This document shows positions 17,124-25,102 of a DNA stretch of 64,000 nucleotides, one piece after another (within the stretch, counting starts at the first letter, position 1; each line of letters begins with the position of its first letter). The DNA comes from Pollutimonas sp036675275 (GTDB taxonomy: Bacteria > Pseudomonadota > Gammaproteobacteria > Burkholderiales > Burkholderiaceae_B). The notes beneath the pieces were generated by a model. It saw nothing but the letters and a program-made list of their open reading frames with translations. It had not been told where the DNA came from and ran no database searches. The stretch lies in the NCBI GenBank assembly GCA_036675275.1, contig JAKFFG010000014.1:1-64000 (forward strand). Reading direction: 5' to 3'. Both the position numbers and the translations under genes were made by a program.

Positions 17124-18503
17124 CTAGGGAGCGACGGGCCCTTTGCCTTGGGCATCGTCGCGCTCGGCCGCCTCATCAGCGGGGCCTTCAGGCACAACAA
17201 TGTCATCGGGCGCAGCCGGCTTTACTGCTTCGGCGGTTTCTTCCACAGGTTCGTACGACACATCGCTTTCAAGATCGACACGAGGGTCCAGCGTGGCAAC
17301 AACGTTGGAGCTCTGCAGGCTGTCTGCCATGGGAACGAAATGGGTAGGCGCGTCTTCGCTCAGATTGGCCCCGGTCACTTTTTGCGGCCGTACAAATATC
17401 ACCAGAATAGCGGCGCAGGCCGATACGAAAATAAAGTAGACGCTGGGATCGAGTTCGCGCATCAACAGACCGGCAACCAAAGGACCTACGCAGGCGCCCA
17501 GGCCATAAACCATATACAGAATGGCGCTAAGGCCAACGCGGCGTTCCGGTTCGACGTTATCGTTGGCAAATGCCGCCCCCAGGGGGTACAAAGTGAACTG
17601 CAGTATGCCGAACGCGCAGGAAAACACCAGCAGCGCCCAATACGGGAAAGTCCACCAGCCCCACAGGGGAATGGACAGCAGGCAAAGAATAAGCGCATTC
17701 AGCCGTATCATGCCCGTACGGTCGATACGATCGGCAAGCCAACCCACAGGCCACTGAAACAACAGGCCCGACGCCACCGCTGCCGCAAGAAAGATGGCTA
17801 CCTGATTACTGGACAAGCCTTGCTTCACCGCATAGACCGGCGCCAGCCCATAGAACGCCCCCACAATCGTTCCGGCCACGAAAAGCACGGTAAGCGACAG
17901 CGGTACGCGCGAGACATAATATTTGATGTGCAGCGGCGCAGGCATCTGCAAGGCGGGGTGCAGCCGGCGGGTCAAAGCCACCGGCACCAGGCACAGCGCC
18001 GAGCAGATGGCCACGAAAATGAGCGGCTCGTAATTGAGCTTGGGGAAAATCATGAGGGCCAGTTGCCCAAGCACGGTGCCCAGGCTGGAGCAGACCATGT
18101 AGAACGCAAACACGCGGCCGCGCTGATGGTTTTCCGTCTGCTCGTTCAGCCAGCTTTCCAGCACCATGAATTGCGTCACCATGGCGACACCGGCTACAAA
18201 GCGAAACCCCAGCCATACCCACAGATTATCGATCAGGGCCAGGGCCAGCACCGTTACCGTGACGATGGCTGCCGTCGCGGAGTAGGCTCGTATGTGCCCT
18301 ACCTGAATGATGACTTTGTGCCCTATCCGGGCGCCAAACACCAGACCCAGGTAGTACACCGCAATCAATGCGCCTACCCATAGTTCAGAGACCGAAGCCG
18401 CCGTAAGGCGCAAACCCAGGTAGGTGTTGAACAGCCCCGACCCGACCAGCAATAACAACGTTGCCAGATAAAGCGAGAAAAATGAAGCAATGGTCGTAAT
18501 CAC
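17124..18503 (-). CDS. MFS transporter (YcaD-like)
   Basis: A 459-residue inner-membrane protein with about twelve helices in the first 385 residues. It resembles the YcaD/sugar-type major facilitators: GARIGHKVIIQVGHIRAY between helices 2 and 3, and WLADRIDRTGMIR in the central loop. The last 75 residues are a hydrophilic, acidic tail rich in Glu, Asp and Pro (for example VEETAEAVKPAAPDD), longer than usual. The substrate is unknown. The peroxiredoxin gene, also on this strand, starts upstream and ends 23 bases before this gene. Confidence 0.85.
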   Translation of the reverse strand: MITTIASFFSLYLATLLLLVGSGLFNTYLGLRLTAASVSELWVGALIAVYYLGLVFGARIGHKVIIQVGHIRAYSATAAIVTVTVLALALIDNLWVWLGFRFVAGVAMVTQFMVLESWLNEQTENHQRGRVFAFYMVCSSLGTVLGQLALMIFPKLNYEPLIFVAICSALCLVPVALTRRLHPALQMPAPLHIKYYVSRVPLSLTVLFVAGTIVGAFYGLAPVYAVKQGLSSNQVAIFLAAAVASGLLFQWPVGWLADRIDRTGMIRLNALILCLLSIPLWGWWTFPYWALLVFSCAFGILQFTLYPLGAAFANDNVEPERRVGLSAILYMVYGLGACVGPLVAGLLMRELDPSVYFIFVSACAAILVIFVRPQKVTGANLSEDAPTHFVPMADSLQSSNVVATLDPRVDLESDVSYEPVEETAEAVKPAAPDDIVVPEGPADEAAERDDAQGKGPVAP

Positions 18504-18526
18504 AGGGGTCGGAAGCTGAAGAGCGT

Positions 18527-19033
18527 TTAGGCGAGTTGATTCAGTAAGGTCTGGGCATCGCTGACCTCGAGCTGGCCGCCCTTCTCGATATTCAATTGCT
18601 TGACGACGCCATCGACAATAAGTGCCGAGTAGCGCTGCGAACGCATGCCGAGCCCCCTTGCGGACAAGTCGAATTCAAGTCCCATTGCGCGGGTCCAGGC
18701 AGCGCTGCCGTCGGCCAGCATGCGGACGCGGCCGTCGACGCCCTGGTCGCGGCCCCATGCGCCCATGACGAATGGGTCATTCACTGCCACGCACCAGATC
18801 TCGTCGACGCCCTTGGCTTTCAGCTGCTGGCTAAGTTCGACAAAGCCTGGAAGGTGCTTGGCTGAACACGTGGGGGTGAAGGCGCCGGGCACGGCAAACA
18901 CTGCAATGGTCTTGTTCTTGACCTGGTCGGCAACCTGGAAATTATTGGGTCCGACGGCGCATGTTTCGGTAGCGGTTTCTATGAATTCACCGAGTGTGCC
19001 GTCTGGCACGCGGTCACCGATTTGAATAGGCAT
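18527..19033 (-). CDS. Peroxiredoxin, Prx5 type
   Basis: A 168-residue thiol peroxidase that would reduce peroxides in the cytoplasm. The peroxidatic Cys56 lies in PGAFTPTCSAKHLPGF, the Prx5/AhpE-like signature, and Cys25 and Cys81 are further cysteines. The start at 19033 (MPIQIGDRVPDG) matches the family; the longer reading adds 27 residues with no similarity to the domain. No glutaredoxin domain is fused. Confidence 0.92.
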   Translation of the reverse strand: MPIQIGDRVPDGTLGEFIETATETCAVGPNNFQVADQVKNKTIAVFAVPGAFTPTCSAKHLPGFVELSQQLKAKGVDEIWCVAVNDPFVMGAWGRDQGVDGRVRMLADGSAAWTRAMGLEFDLSARGLGMRSQRYSALIVDGVVKQLNIEKGGQLEVSDAQTLLNQLA

Positions 19034-19179
19034 ACATGTTCTCCACAAATTCTTGCTGGCAAAAGGAAAAGCGCCGGGCGGGCGCCTTCGGAAACTCCAA
19101 TCATACGCTGGCACCGAACAAGAAGTTTAGCTTTAATCGTATATCATAGGACGGTCAACATGCCTTATCGGTATACGCA

Positions 19180-19677
19180 ATGAGCAACACTCCCACAGAT
19201 CAGGCCACTCTCAGCCATCTCAACGAAACCGGCCAGGTGCGCATGGTGGATGTCAGCGGCAAGGCCTCCAGTCAGCGCACCGCTATCGCCGAAGGGCTGG
19301 TGCGCATGAGCGCCACCGCCTATGGGCTGCTTTCAGCCCATCAAAACGCCAAAGGCGAGGTATTGAACACCGCCCGCGTGGCCGGCGTGCTGGCGGCAAA
19401 GCGCTGCGCCGAACTGATACCTTTATGCCACACCCTGCCACTGAGCTTCGTGGGCATCGAGTTCTTTCCCGACGACGCTACGCACAGCGTTCTGGTCAAG
19501 ACCACTTGCCGCAGCGACTACAAGACGGGTGTCGAGATGGAAGCCATGACAGCATGCAGCGTGGCGGCCCTGACCATCTACGACATGTGCAAGGCGGCCG
19601 ACAAGGGCATTGTGCTGGAGCACATAAGACTACGCTACAAGTCTGGAGGCAAAAGTGGTGAATGGCACAACGATTAA
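19180..19677 (+). CDS. moaC: Cyclic pyranopterin monophosphate synthase MoaC
   Basis: MoaC works with MoaA to turn GTP into cyclic pyranopterin monophosphate, the first stage of molybdenum-cofactor synthesis. The 165-residue protein has the conserved segments MVDVSGK, KRCAELIPLCHTLPL, GVEMEAMTACSVAALTIYDMCKA and the Lys-rich C-terminus KSGGKSGEW. It opens a five-gene run (moaC-moaD-moaE-moaB-moeA). Its partner moaA lies separately at 24011 on the other strand. Confidence 0.97.
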   Translation: MSNTPTDQATLSHLNETGQVRMVDVSGKASSQRTAIAEGLVRMSATAYGLLSAHQNAKGEVLNTARVAGVLAAKRCAELIPLCHTLPLSFVGIEFFPDDATHSVLVKTTCRSDYKTGVEMEAMTACSVAALTIYDMCKAADKGIVLEHIRLRYKSGGKSGEWHND

Positions 19678-19909
19678 AGTCCTGTATTTCGCCAGGGTCG
19701 CCGAGCTGACCAGCACCCGTGAAGAGCAGTGGCCGCTGGCGCAGCCACTGTCCGGCACCGACTGGCTGGCGCAACTTGAATCGCGTTACCCGCAATTGGC
19801 CCCGGTAAAGCGGCTCAAGCTTGCAATCAATCAGTATCACATGAGCCACGATACGCTCATTCATCCAGGCGACGAAGTAGCCGTGTTCGAACCCGTCACC
19901 GGAGGATAG
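19655..19909 (+). CDS. moaD: Molybdopterin synthase small subunit MoaD
   Basis: MoaD is the ubiquitin-like sulfur carrier of molybdopterin synthase. The 84-residue protein ends in the required Gly-Gly (EPVTGG), which is thiocarboxylated to carry sulfur. A GTG start overlaps the end of moaC by 23 bases, which suggests translational coupling. The next gene, moaE, starts 3 bases after its stop. No moeB activating enzyme is visible in this window. Confidence 0.95.
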   Translation: MVNGTTIKVLYFARVAELTSTREEQWPLAQPLSGTDWLAQLESRYPQLAPVKRLKLAINQYHMSHDTLIHPGDEVAVFEPVTGG

Positions 19910-19912
19910 GCA

Positions 19913-20392
19913 ATGATCATCGTACAGCAAGCCGATTTCGATGCAGCGGCTTTGACGGCCCGCTTGCGCTCCAGCACAGAGGGCAAGGCGGGGTCCATCG
20001 TCACGTTCACCGGCTATGTGCGCGACTATGCCGACGATGCCTCCACCCGCAGCTTGTTCCTGGAACATTATCCGGGCATGTGCGAACGTGAAATCGAAAC
20101 GCTGTGTGCCGAGGCAAAGACCCGCTGGAAGATTCTCGACAGCATCGTGGTGCATCGCGTAGGCGAATTGCACCTGAAGGACCAGATCGTTTTCATTGCG
20201 GTTGCCAGCGCCCATCGCGGCGATGCATTCGCAGCGTGCGAATACATTATCGATGCGCTGAAAACGCGCGCCCCTTTCTGGAAGCGCGAAACATTGGCCA
20301 GCGGCGAACAATTCTGGGTGGAGCGGCGCGACTGCGACACGCTGAAAACAGAAGAATGGAACAATCCGTCACCGCGCGAAGGGAAAACATGA
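19913..20392 (+). CDS. moaE: Molybdopterin synthase catalytic subunit MoaE
   Basis: MoaE forms the heterotetrameric synthase with MoaD and inserts two sulfurs into the precursor to give molybdopterin. The 159-residue protein contains GSIVTFTGYVRD, LEHYPGMCEREI, the HRVGELHLKDQIV strand, and the lysine region APFWKRETLASGEQFW near the active site. It is preceded by moaD (3-base gap), and its stop overlaps the moaB start by 4 bases. Confidence 0.97.
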   Translation: MIIVQQADFDAAALTARLRSSTEGKAGSIVTFTGYVRDYADDASTRSLFLEHYPGMCEREIETLCAEAKTRWKILDSIVVHRVGELHLKDQIVFIAVASAHRGDAFAACEYIIDALKTRAPFWKRETLASGEQFWVERRDCDTLKTEEWNNPSPREGKT

Positions 20393-20913
20393 GCAAAGCC
20401 GACATAAGCAGACCACCCGTTTCGTTGAACTGTGCCGTCCTTACCATTTCGGACACACGCAATACCTTGAACGACACGTCGGGCGACTACCTGGCCGCAA
20501 GCGTCGTCGATTCCGGACACCGTTGCGCTACCCGCGCCATAAGCAGCGGCAATCTGTATCAGCTGCGCAAGGTCGTCAGCGACTGGATCGCCGATGATGC
20601 CATCCAGGTCATACTCACCAACGGCGGCACGGGATTCACCCATCAGAAGTCGACCTCCGCCGCAATCGTTCCACTGCTGGACGTGACCGTTGCGGGTTTC
20701 GGCGAGCTGTTCAGGCACCTGTCGTATCTGGACATCGGCACATCCACCCTGCAATCCGACGCCTTCGCGGGCGCCGCCAACAATACCCTCGTTTTTTGCA
20801 TGCCCGGCTCGACCAACGCCTGCAAGCTGGCATGGGAGCGCATCATCAAAGAGCAGCTCGACAGTACCCATAAGCCATGCAATTTCGGCACGCATTACGC
20901 GGTGGCGCCATGA
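20389..20913 (+). CDS. moaB: Molybdenum cofactor biosynthesis protein MoaB
   Basis: MoaB-type proteins belong to the MogA/MoaB fold that binds molybdopterin and adenylates it before metal insertion. The 174-residue protein shows the fold's motif LTNGGTGFTHQKST and the later MPGSTNACKLAWE. I chose the ATG at 20389, which overlaps the moaE stop as ATGA; a longer reading lies inside moaE. The moeA start overlaps its stop in the same way, so moaE-moaB-moeA are translationally coupled. No separate mogA is seen. Confidence 0.93.
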   Translation: MSKADISRPPVSLNCAVLTISDTRNTLNDTSGDYLAASVVDSGHRCATRAISSGNLYQLRKVVSDWIADDAIQVILTNGGTGFTHQKSTSAAIVPLLDVTVAGFGELFRHLSYLDIGTSTLQSDAFAGAANNTLVFCMPGSTNACKLAWERIIKEQLDSTHKPCNFGTHYAVAP

Positions 20914-22133
20914 ACCAGTTCGCACCCATGCTCGATTTCGACGTGGCCCAGTCGCGCCTGGCCGCAGCCGGCAAGCCGCCCAGCATCAGCGAAAGCTGTC
21001 CGCTGAACCAGGCCCGCGGCCGTGTTCTTGCCCAGACATTATTCGCGACGCTGGATCTTCCTCCGGCCGACAACAGCGCCATGGACGGCTACGCCATCCG
21101 TTATGCCGACCACACCCCAGGACATCGTTTTCCAGTGCAACAACGGTGTTATGCAGGAGTTGCACCTGAAACCCTTCAACAGGGCAAGGCCATACGGCTT
21201 TTTACCGGCAGCCTGATCCCGGAAGGCGCCGATACAGTCGTCATGCAGGAAGACGGCCAGGAAAACGACAACGAATTCCATATCCAGCACTTGCCTGTCC
21301 AGGGCGCGCATGTTCGGCGCCAGGGTGAAGACGTGCGCACGGGCGATCAGTTGTTCCCGAAGGGCGCCCTGCTGGGCGCTGCGGAAATCGCCTTGCTGGC
21401 GTCGCAGGGTTATGCCGAACTGAGCGTCTACAGTCGGCTGAAGGTCGGCATCCTGACCACGGGCGACGAATTGATCCCGCCGGGCCAGCCTCGCAGCCTC
21501 GAGCAGATCTACAACTCGAACGGCCCCATGCTTGCGGGGCTGGTCGATAACATGGGCGCCGAGGTGGTACATGTCTTGCACGCGGCGGACACCGAGGCCT
21601 CATTGCAAGATGCGTTCACAACGCTGCTTGCCGACTGCGACCTGGTGCTCACCGTAGGCGGCGTATCGGTAGGCGAAAAAGACCTCGTAAAACCGGTTAT
21701 CGAGCAATTGGGCGGCACATTGGACTTGTGGCGCGTCTGCATGAAACCGGGCAAACCGGTTGCATTGGCCAATCTATACGACAAACCCGTCGTGTGCCTG
21801 CCGGGTAATCCGGTCTCGGCCTTTGCCGTTTTTGCGGTGCTGGTTTCCCCGCTGATACGCGGTATGCAGGGACGTGCACAGGTGTTTCCTGACGTGCAGT
21901 CCGGCCGCATCGTCACGGGCAAGACACTGAACGAAAAACGCGAAGAGTTCCTGCGCGTGCAGTGCCGGTTTGATGCACAAGCCATGATGGAGCTGCACGC
22001 TTATCCCAAACAGGGATCCGGCGTCGTCAGCTCCCTGCCGTGGGCCAGCGGTCTTGCCCGCATCCCCGCCAACACCGAGATCCAGGATGGCGATGTCGTG
22101 CCCTATTACGATCTGCGGCACTGGCTGGCCTAA
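20910..22133 (+). CDS. moeA: Molybdopterin molybdotransferase MoeA
   Basis: MoeA inserts molybdenum into adenylated molybdopterin. The 407-residue protein has the expected domains: PADNSAMDGYAIRY near residue 55, a central LKVGILTTGDELIPPG segment, the MogA-like TVGGVSVGEKD motif, and the C-terminal beta domain. The start overlaps moaB as ATGA. It closes the first cofactor operon. The next gene, catC, is 70 bases away with its own ribosome site. Confidence 0.96.
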   Translation: MNQFAPMLDFDVAQSRLAAAGKPPSISESCPLNQARGRVLAQTLFATLDLPPADNSAMDGYAIRYADHTPGHRFPVQQRCYAGVAPETLQQGKAIRLFTGSLIPEGADTVVMQEDGQENDNEFHIQHLPVQGAHVRRQGEDVRTGDQLFPKGALLGAAEIALLASQGYAELSVYSRLKVGILTTGDELIPPGQPRSLEQIYNSNGPMLAGLVDNMGAEVVHVLHAADTEASLQDAFTTLLADCDLVLTVGGVSVGEKDLVKPVIEQLGGTLDLWRVCMKPGKPVALANLYDKPVVCLPGNPVSAFAVFAVLVSPLIRGMQGRAQVFPDVQSGRIVTGKTLNEKREEFLRVQCRFDAQAMMELHAYPKQGSGVVSSLPWASGLARIPANTEIQDGDVVPYYDLRHWLA

Positions 22134-22203
22134 GGCCGGGACACGGCTGTATCGGGACCAGCCTGGTAAGAATTTTTCGGAACCCCATTTTAGGAGAATC
22201 ACT

Positions 22204-22488
22204 ATGTTGTTTCTGGTTCAAATGCAGGTAAACATTCCGTCCACGCTCGACAAGGCAACGGCCGACGCGCTCAAGAAAGAAGAAAAGGAAATGTCGCAAA
22301 AGCTGCAACGCGAAGGCAAGTGGCGCGACCTGTGGCGCGTTGTAGGCCAATATGCGAACGTCAGCGTATTCAATGTCGACAGCAACGATGAGCTGCATCA
22401 GTTGCTGAGTGCTTTGCCTCTTTACCCCTTCATGGACATCACGGTCACGCCGCTGGCGCAGCACCCCTCGGCGATCGCCGCCATTTGA
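22204..22488 (+). CDS. catC: Muconolactone delta-isomerase
   Basis: The 94-residue protein matches muconolactone isomerase, which converts muconolactone to 3-oxoadipate enol-lactone in catechol breakdown. The opening MLFLVQMQVNIPSTL, the KWRDLWRVVGQYANVSVFNV segment and the LPLYPFMDITVTPLAQHPSA end are characteristic, and the length is that of the family. AGGAG lies just before the ATG. The next gene supplies the following step (PcaD), but no catA or catB is present here. Confidence 0.92.
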   Translation: MLFLVQMQVNIPSTLDKATADALKKEEKEMSQKLQREGKWRDLWRVVGQYANVSVFNVDSNDELHQLLSALPLYPFMDITVTPLAQHPSAIAAI

Positions 22489-22532
22489 CGCAGAAGCAAG
22501 GGACTTCACGTGACGCAATTGGAGAACTGAAC

Positions 22533-23321
22533 ATGCCACACGCAAACCTCAAGGACGTCGACCTGCACTACACCCTGGCGGGAGATCAATCCGCGCCGGT
22601 CCTGGTGCTGTCGAATTCGCTTGGCAGCACGATGGAGATGTGGCAACCGCAACTCGCGCAACTGAGCACGCACTTCCAGGTGCTGCGCTACGACACTCGC
22701 GGTCACGGTTTGTCGTCGGTAACGCCCGGTCCATACTCGATTGCGCAGCTGGGGGGCGACGTAATCGGCCTTCTGGACCAACTGGAGATAGACCGCGTCC
22801 ATTTCTGCGGGCTGTCCATGGGGGGCATCACCGGCATGTGGCTGGCCTTGAACCACCCTGACCGCATCAACAAGCTCGTCCTCAGCAATACAGCCGCCTA
22901 TATTGGTCCAGCCGACAACTGGACTAACCGCGCCGCGGCAGTACAGAAAGACGGCATGGCATCCATTGCCGATTCCGTGGTGGCGCGCTGGCTTACACCG
23001 GCCTATGCGCAGGCGCATCCCGATCAGGTCAGTTATTTGACGGACATGCTCAAGTCCACGCCGGCAGACGGCTATGGCGCCAACTGCATGGCAATACGCG
23101 ATAACGACTTGCGCAAGGAAGTTGCCGGCATCCGCGCCAAGACCCTGGTCATATCAGGCACGGGCGATATACCGACGCCGCCTTCCGACGGAAAATTCCT
23201 GCACAGTCAAATCCAGGATTCGGAATATCTGGAACTGGATGCGGCGCATCTGTCGAACCAGGAACAAGCTTCGGCCTACACCGCCGCACTCCTCAAATTC
23301 CTGAGCGCCACGCCTGTCTGA
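22533..23321 (+). CDS. pcaD: 3-oxoadipate enol-lactonase
   Basis: This 262-residue alpha/beta hydrolase would open 3-oxoadipate enol-lactone to 3-oxoadipate. The nucleophile lies in CGLSMGG, the oxyanion region in LSNSLGSTMEMW, and the catalytic His in ELDAAHLSNQEQ, as in PcaD. The start at 22533 follows GGAG and the end of catC by 44 bases, so catC-pcaD form a two-gene unit acting on consecutive intermediates. It faces mobA convergently. Confidence 0.9.
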   Translation: MPHANLKDVDLHYTLAGDQSAPVLVLSNSLGSTMEMWQPQLAQLSTHFQVLRYDTRGHGLSSVTPGPYSIAQLGGDVIGLLDQLEIDRVHFCGLSMGGITGMWLALNHPDRINKLVLSNTAAYIGPADNWTNRAAAVQKDGMASIADSVVARWLTPAYAQAHPDQVSYLTDMLKSTPADGYGANCMAIRDNDLRKEVAGIRAKTLVISGTGDIPTPPSDGKFLHSQIQDSEYLELDAAHLSNQEQASAYTAALLKFLSATPV

Positions 23322-23329
23322 CCCGGGCC

Positions 23330-23348
23330 AGGTTGACCGGGTCAACCT
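23330..23348. terminator. Inverted repeat between convergent pcaD and mobA
   Basis: AGGTTGACC and GGTCAACCT are perfect 9-base arms around a single G. The block is followed by a second partial copy, gaccgggtcagcctgg. It lies 9 bases after the pcaD stop and 22 bases beyond the mobA stop, so a terminator role for both is likely. There is no T-run, so intrinsic termination is not certain. Confidence 0.5.
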
Positions 23349-23369
23349 GACCGGGTCAGCCTGGCTGGA

Positions 23370-24014
23370 TCAATCCCGCAGGCCGCGGGCCTGCAATAGA
23401 TCCTGCGGTGTATTGATATTGAAGAAGGCGTGGCCGGTGTCTTCGAACAGTACGGCAGCGGCCTCGTTCTGGCGCTGCCAAAGCTGCACTTTGCGTTCGC
23501 CCGACAAAAGGAAATCTAGCAGGCTTTGCCTTAGTGTCCGATGAAGCACCATGCACAAGGGATGCACGGAGTCCCTTGTGCGGGCATAGGCGATACGGGG
23601 GCCGTCCTTACGGGAGCCGTCCCTAAGGCTGCCGTCCTCGCTGACCGCTTCCAGCAAACGCGGCACGAAATCCCCGGGAAGCGCCATAACATCGACCGGC
23701 ATGACCACCATCCAGGGCGTCGTCGAACACGCCAGCGCGCTGGCCACACCCGCCAAGGGGCCCGAATAGGCGCCGAGGCGGGAATCGTCCGGAACGACAA
23801 TGCCATATTGCGCATACGCTTCCAGATGCGTATTCGCGCTGATGAGAATGTTGGCGGTGTGCGGTGCCAGTAAGCGCCGAGCATGCTCGACCAGCGGCAA
23901 GCCGTCCACCACAAGCAGGCCTTTCTCCACCTGACCGCCGGGCGAGGCTTGCTGCATGCGCCTGCCCTGTCCTCCAGACAGAATAAGACCGGTCAGCGAG
24001 GCGCGCGCACTCAT
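23370..24014 (-). CDS. mobA: Molybdenum cofactor guanylyltransferase MobA
   Basis: MobA transfers GMP from GTP to molybdopterin to make the MGD form of the cofactor needed by formate dehydrogenases. The 214-residue protein has the nucleotide-binding motif LILSGGQGRRM (residues 10-20), KGLLVVDGLPLVEH, and a metal-binding VVMPVDVMALP region. The start overlaps the moaA stop by 4 bases. FdsA, encoded 4.5 kb away, is a likely user of its product. Confidence 0.95.
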   Translation of the reverse strand: MSARASLTGLILSGGQGRRMQQASPGGQVEKGLLVVDGLPLVEHARRLLAPHTANILISANTHLEAYAQYGIVVPDDSRLGAYSGPLAGVASALACSTTPWMVVMPVDVMALPGDFVPRLLEAVSEDGSLRDGSRKDGPRIAYARTRDSVHPLCMVLHRTLRQSLLDFLLSGERKVQLWQRQNEAAAVLFEDTGHAFFNINTPQDLLQARGLRD

Positions 24015-25102
24015 CCGCCTATGTAGCTCATTTCGATCTTGGGTTGACCGGGGGTTTGCTGTCCACGCAGCTCTGAATAATGATCGTCGCGCGCCGACCA
24101 GATGCCCGCAAGCCGCGCCGCGAGGTCGTCATCGCTGCCGCCACTGCGGATCAAGGCGCGCAGGTCGTGCCCCTGCGAAGCGAACAGGCACAGAAACAGT
24201 TTGCCTTCCGGAGACAGGCGTGCGCGCGTGCAGTCGCCGCAGAACGGCTGGGACACACTGGTAATGATGCCGATCTCGCCGCCGCCATCGACATAACGCC
24301 AGCGGCTGGCGACCTCGCCACGGTAGTCGGCCTGCATCGGCTCTAGCGGGAATTCCGCCGCGATACGATCGAGAATCTGCTTGCCCGTGAGCACCTGCTC
24401 CATATTCCATCCGTTGGTGCTCCCGACATCCATGAATTCGATGAAACGCAGAATGTGGCCGGTGTGCCGGAAGTGCCGCGCCATGGGCATGATCTGTTCA
24501 TCGTTCATGCCCTTGCGGACCACCATATTGACCTTCACCGGCGCCAGCCCGACACGCGCGGCCTCGTCTATGCCATGCAAGACACGTTGCACACTGACCT
24601 GGCTGTCGCTCATGCTTTCGAACAGACGGTCGTCCAGGGCGTCCAGGCTGACGGTTACCCGATTCAACCCGGCATCCTTCAAGGCCTGGGCCTTTTGGGC
24701 CAGCAGCGTCCCATTCGTCGTGAGCGTAATCTGTATCGGCTCGCCTTGCGGCGTACGAAGCCGCGCCAGCATTTCGATGAGTCCTTCGATATTCTTGCGC
24801 AGTAGCGGTTCGCCGCCGGTAAGCCGGATTTTCTGCACGCCAAGATTCGCCGCCACACCCGCGACCCGCGCTATCTCTTCCAGACTGAGCAACGCGCCTT
24901 GCGGCATGAACTGGTAATCGCTGTTGAACACCTCGCGCGGCATGCAATAGGTACAGCGGAAATTGCAGCGGTCAGTCACCGAAATGCGCAGATCGCGCAT
25001 CGGCCGGCCTCGGGCATCTTGCGGCGCGGCGTCCTGGCTAGCCGATGCCGTGACCGGCGGAATCACGGAACGACTGTCCGTATGAAAAATTACCTTGCTC
25101 AT
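24011..25102 (-). CDS. moaA: GTP 3',8-cyclase MoaA
   Basis: MoaA is the radical-SAM enzyme that cyclises GTP in the first molybdenum-cofactor step, working with MoaC. The 363-residue protein has the N-terminal cluster motif (Cys46, Cys50, Cys53 in CNFRCTYC), the C-terminal cluster motif FCGDCTRARLSPEGKLFLC, and the required Gly-Gly end (SYIGG). The first 35 residues are a non-conserved extension. It overlaps both neighbours by 4 bases, so regulator-moaA-mobA form one operon. Confidence 0.97.
   Translation of the reverse strand: MSKVIFHTDSRSVIPPVTASASQDAAPQDARGRPMRDLRISVTDRCNFRCTYCMPREVFNSDYQFMPQGALLSLEEIARVAGVAANLGVQKIRLTGGEPLLRKNIEGLIEMLARLRTPQGEPIQITLTTNGTLLAQKAQALKDAGLNRVTVSLDALDDRLFESMSDSQVSVQRVLHGIDEAARVGLAPVKVNMVVRKGMNDEQIMPMARHFRHTGHILRFIEFMDVGSTNGWNMEQVLTGKQILDRIAAEFPLEPMQADYRGEVASRWRYVDGGGEIGIITSVSQPFCGDCTRARLSPEGKLFLCLFASQGHDLRALIRSGGSDDDLAARLAGIWSARDDHYSELRGQQTPGQPKIEMSYIGG

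Noticed and set aside
16869..18383. Plus-strand open frame of 504 codons
   Set aside because: It lies antisense to the MFS transporter gene. Its sequence is rich in His, Gln and Arg, as expected of a shadow frame in high-GC DNA.
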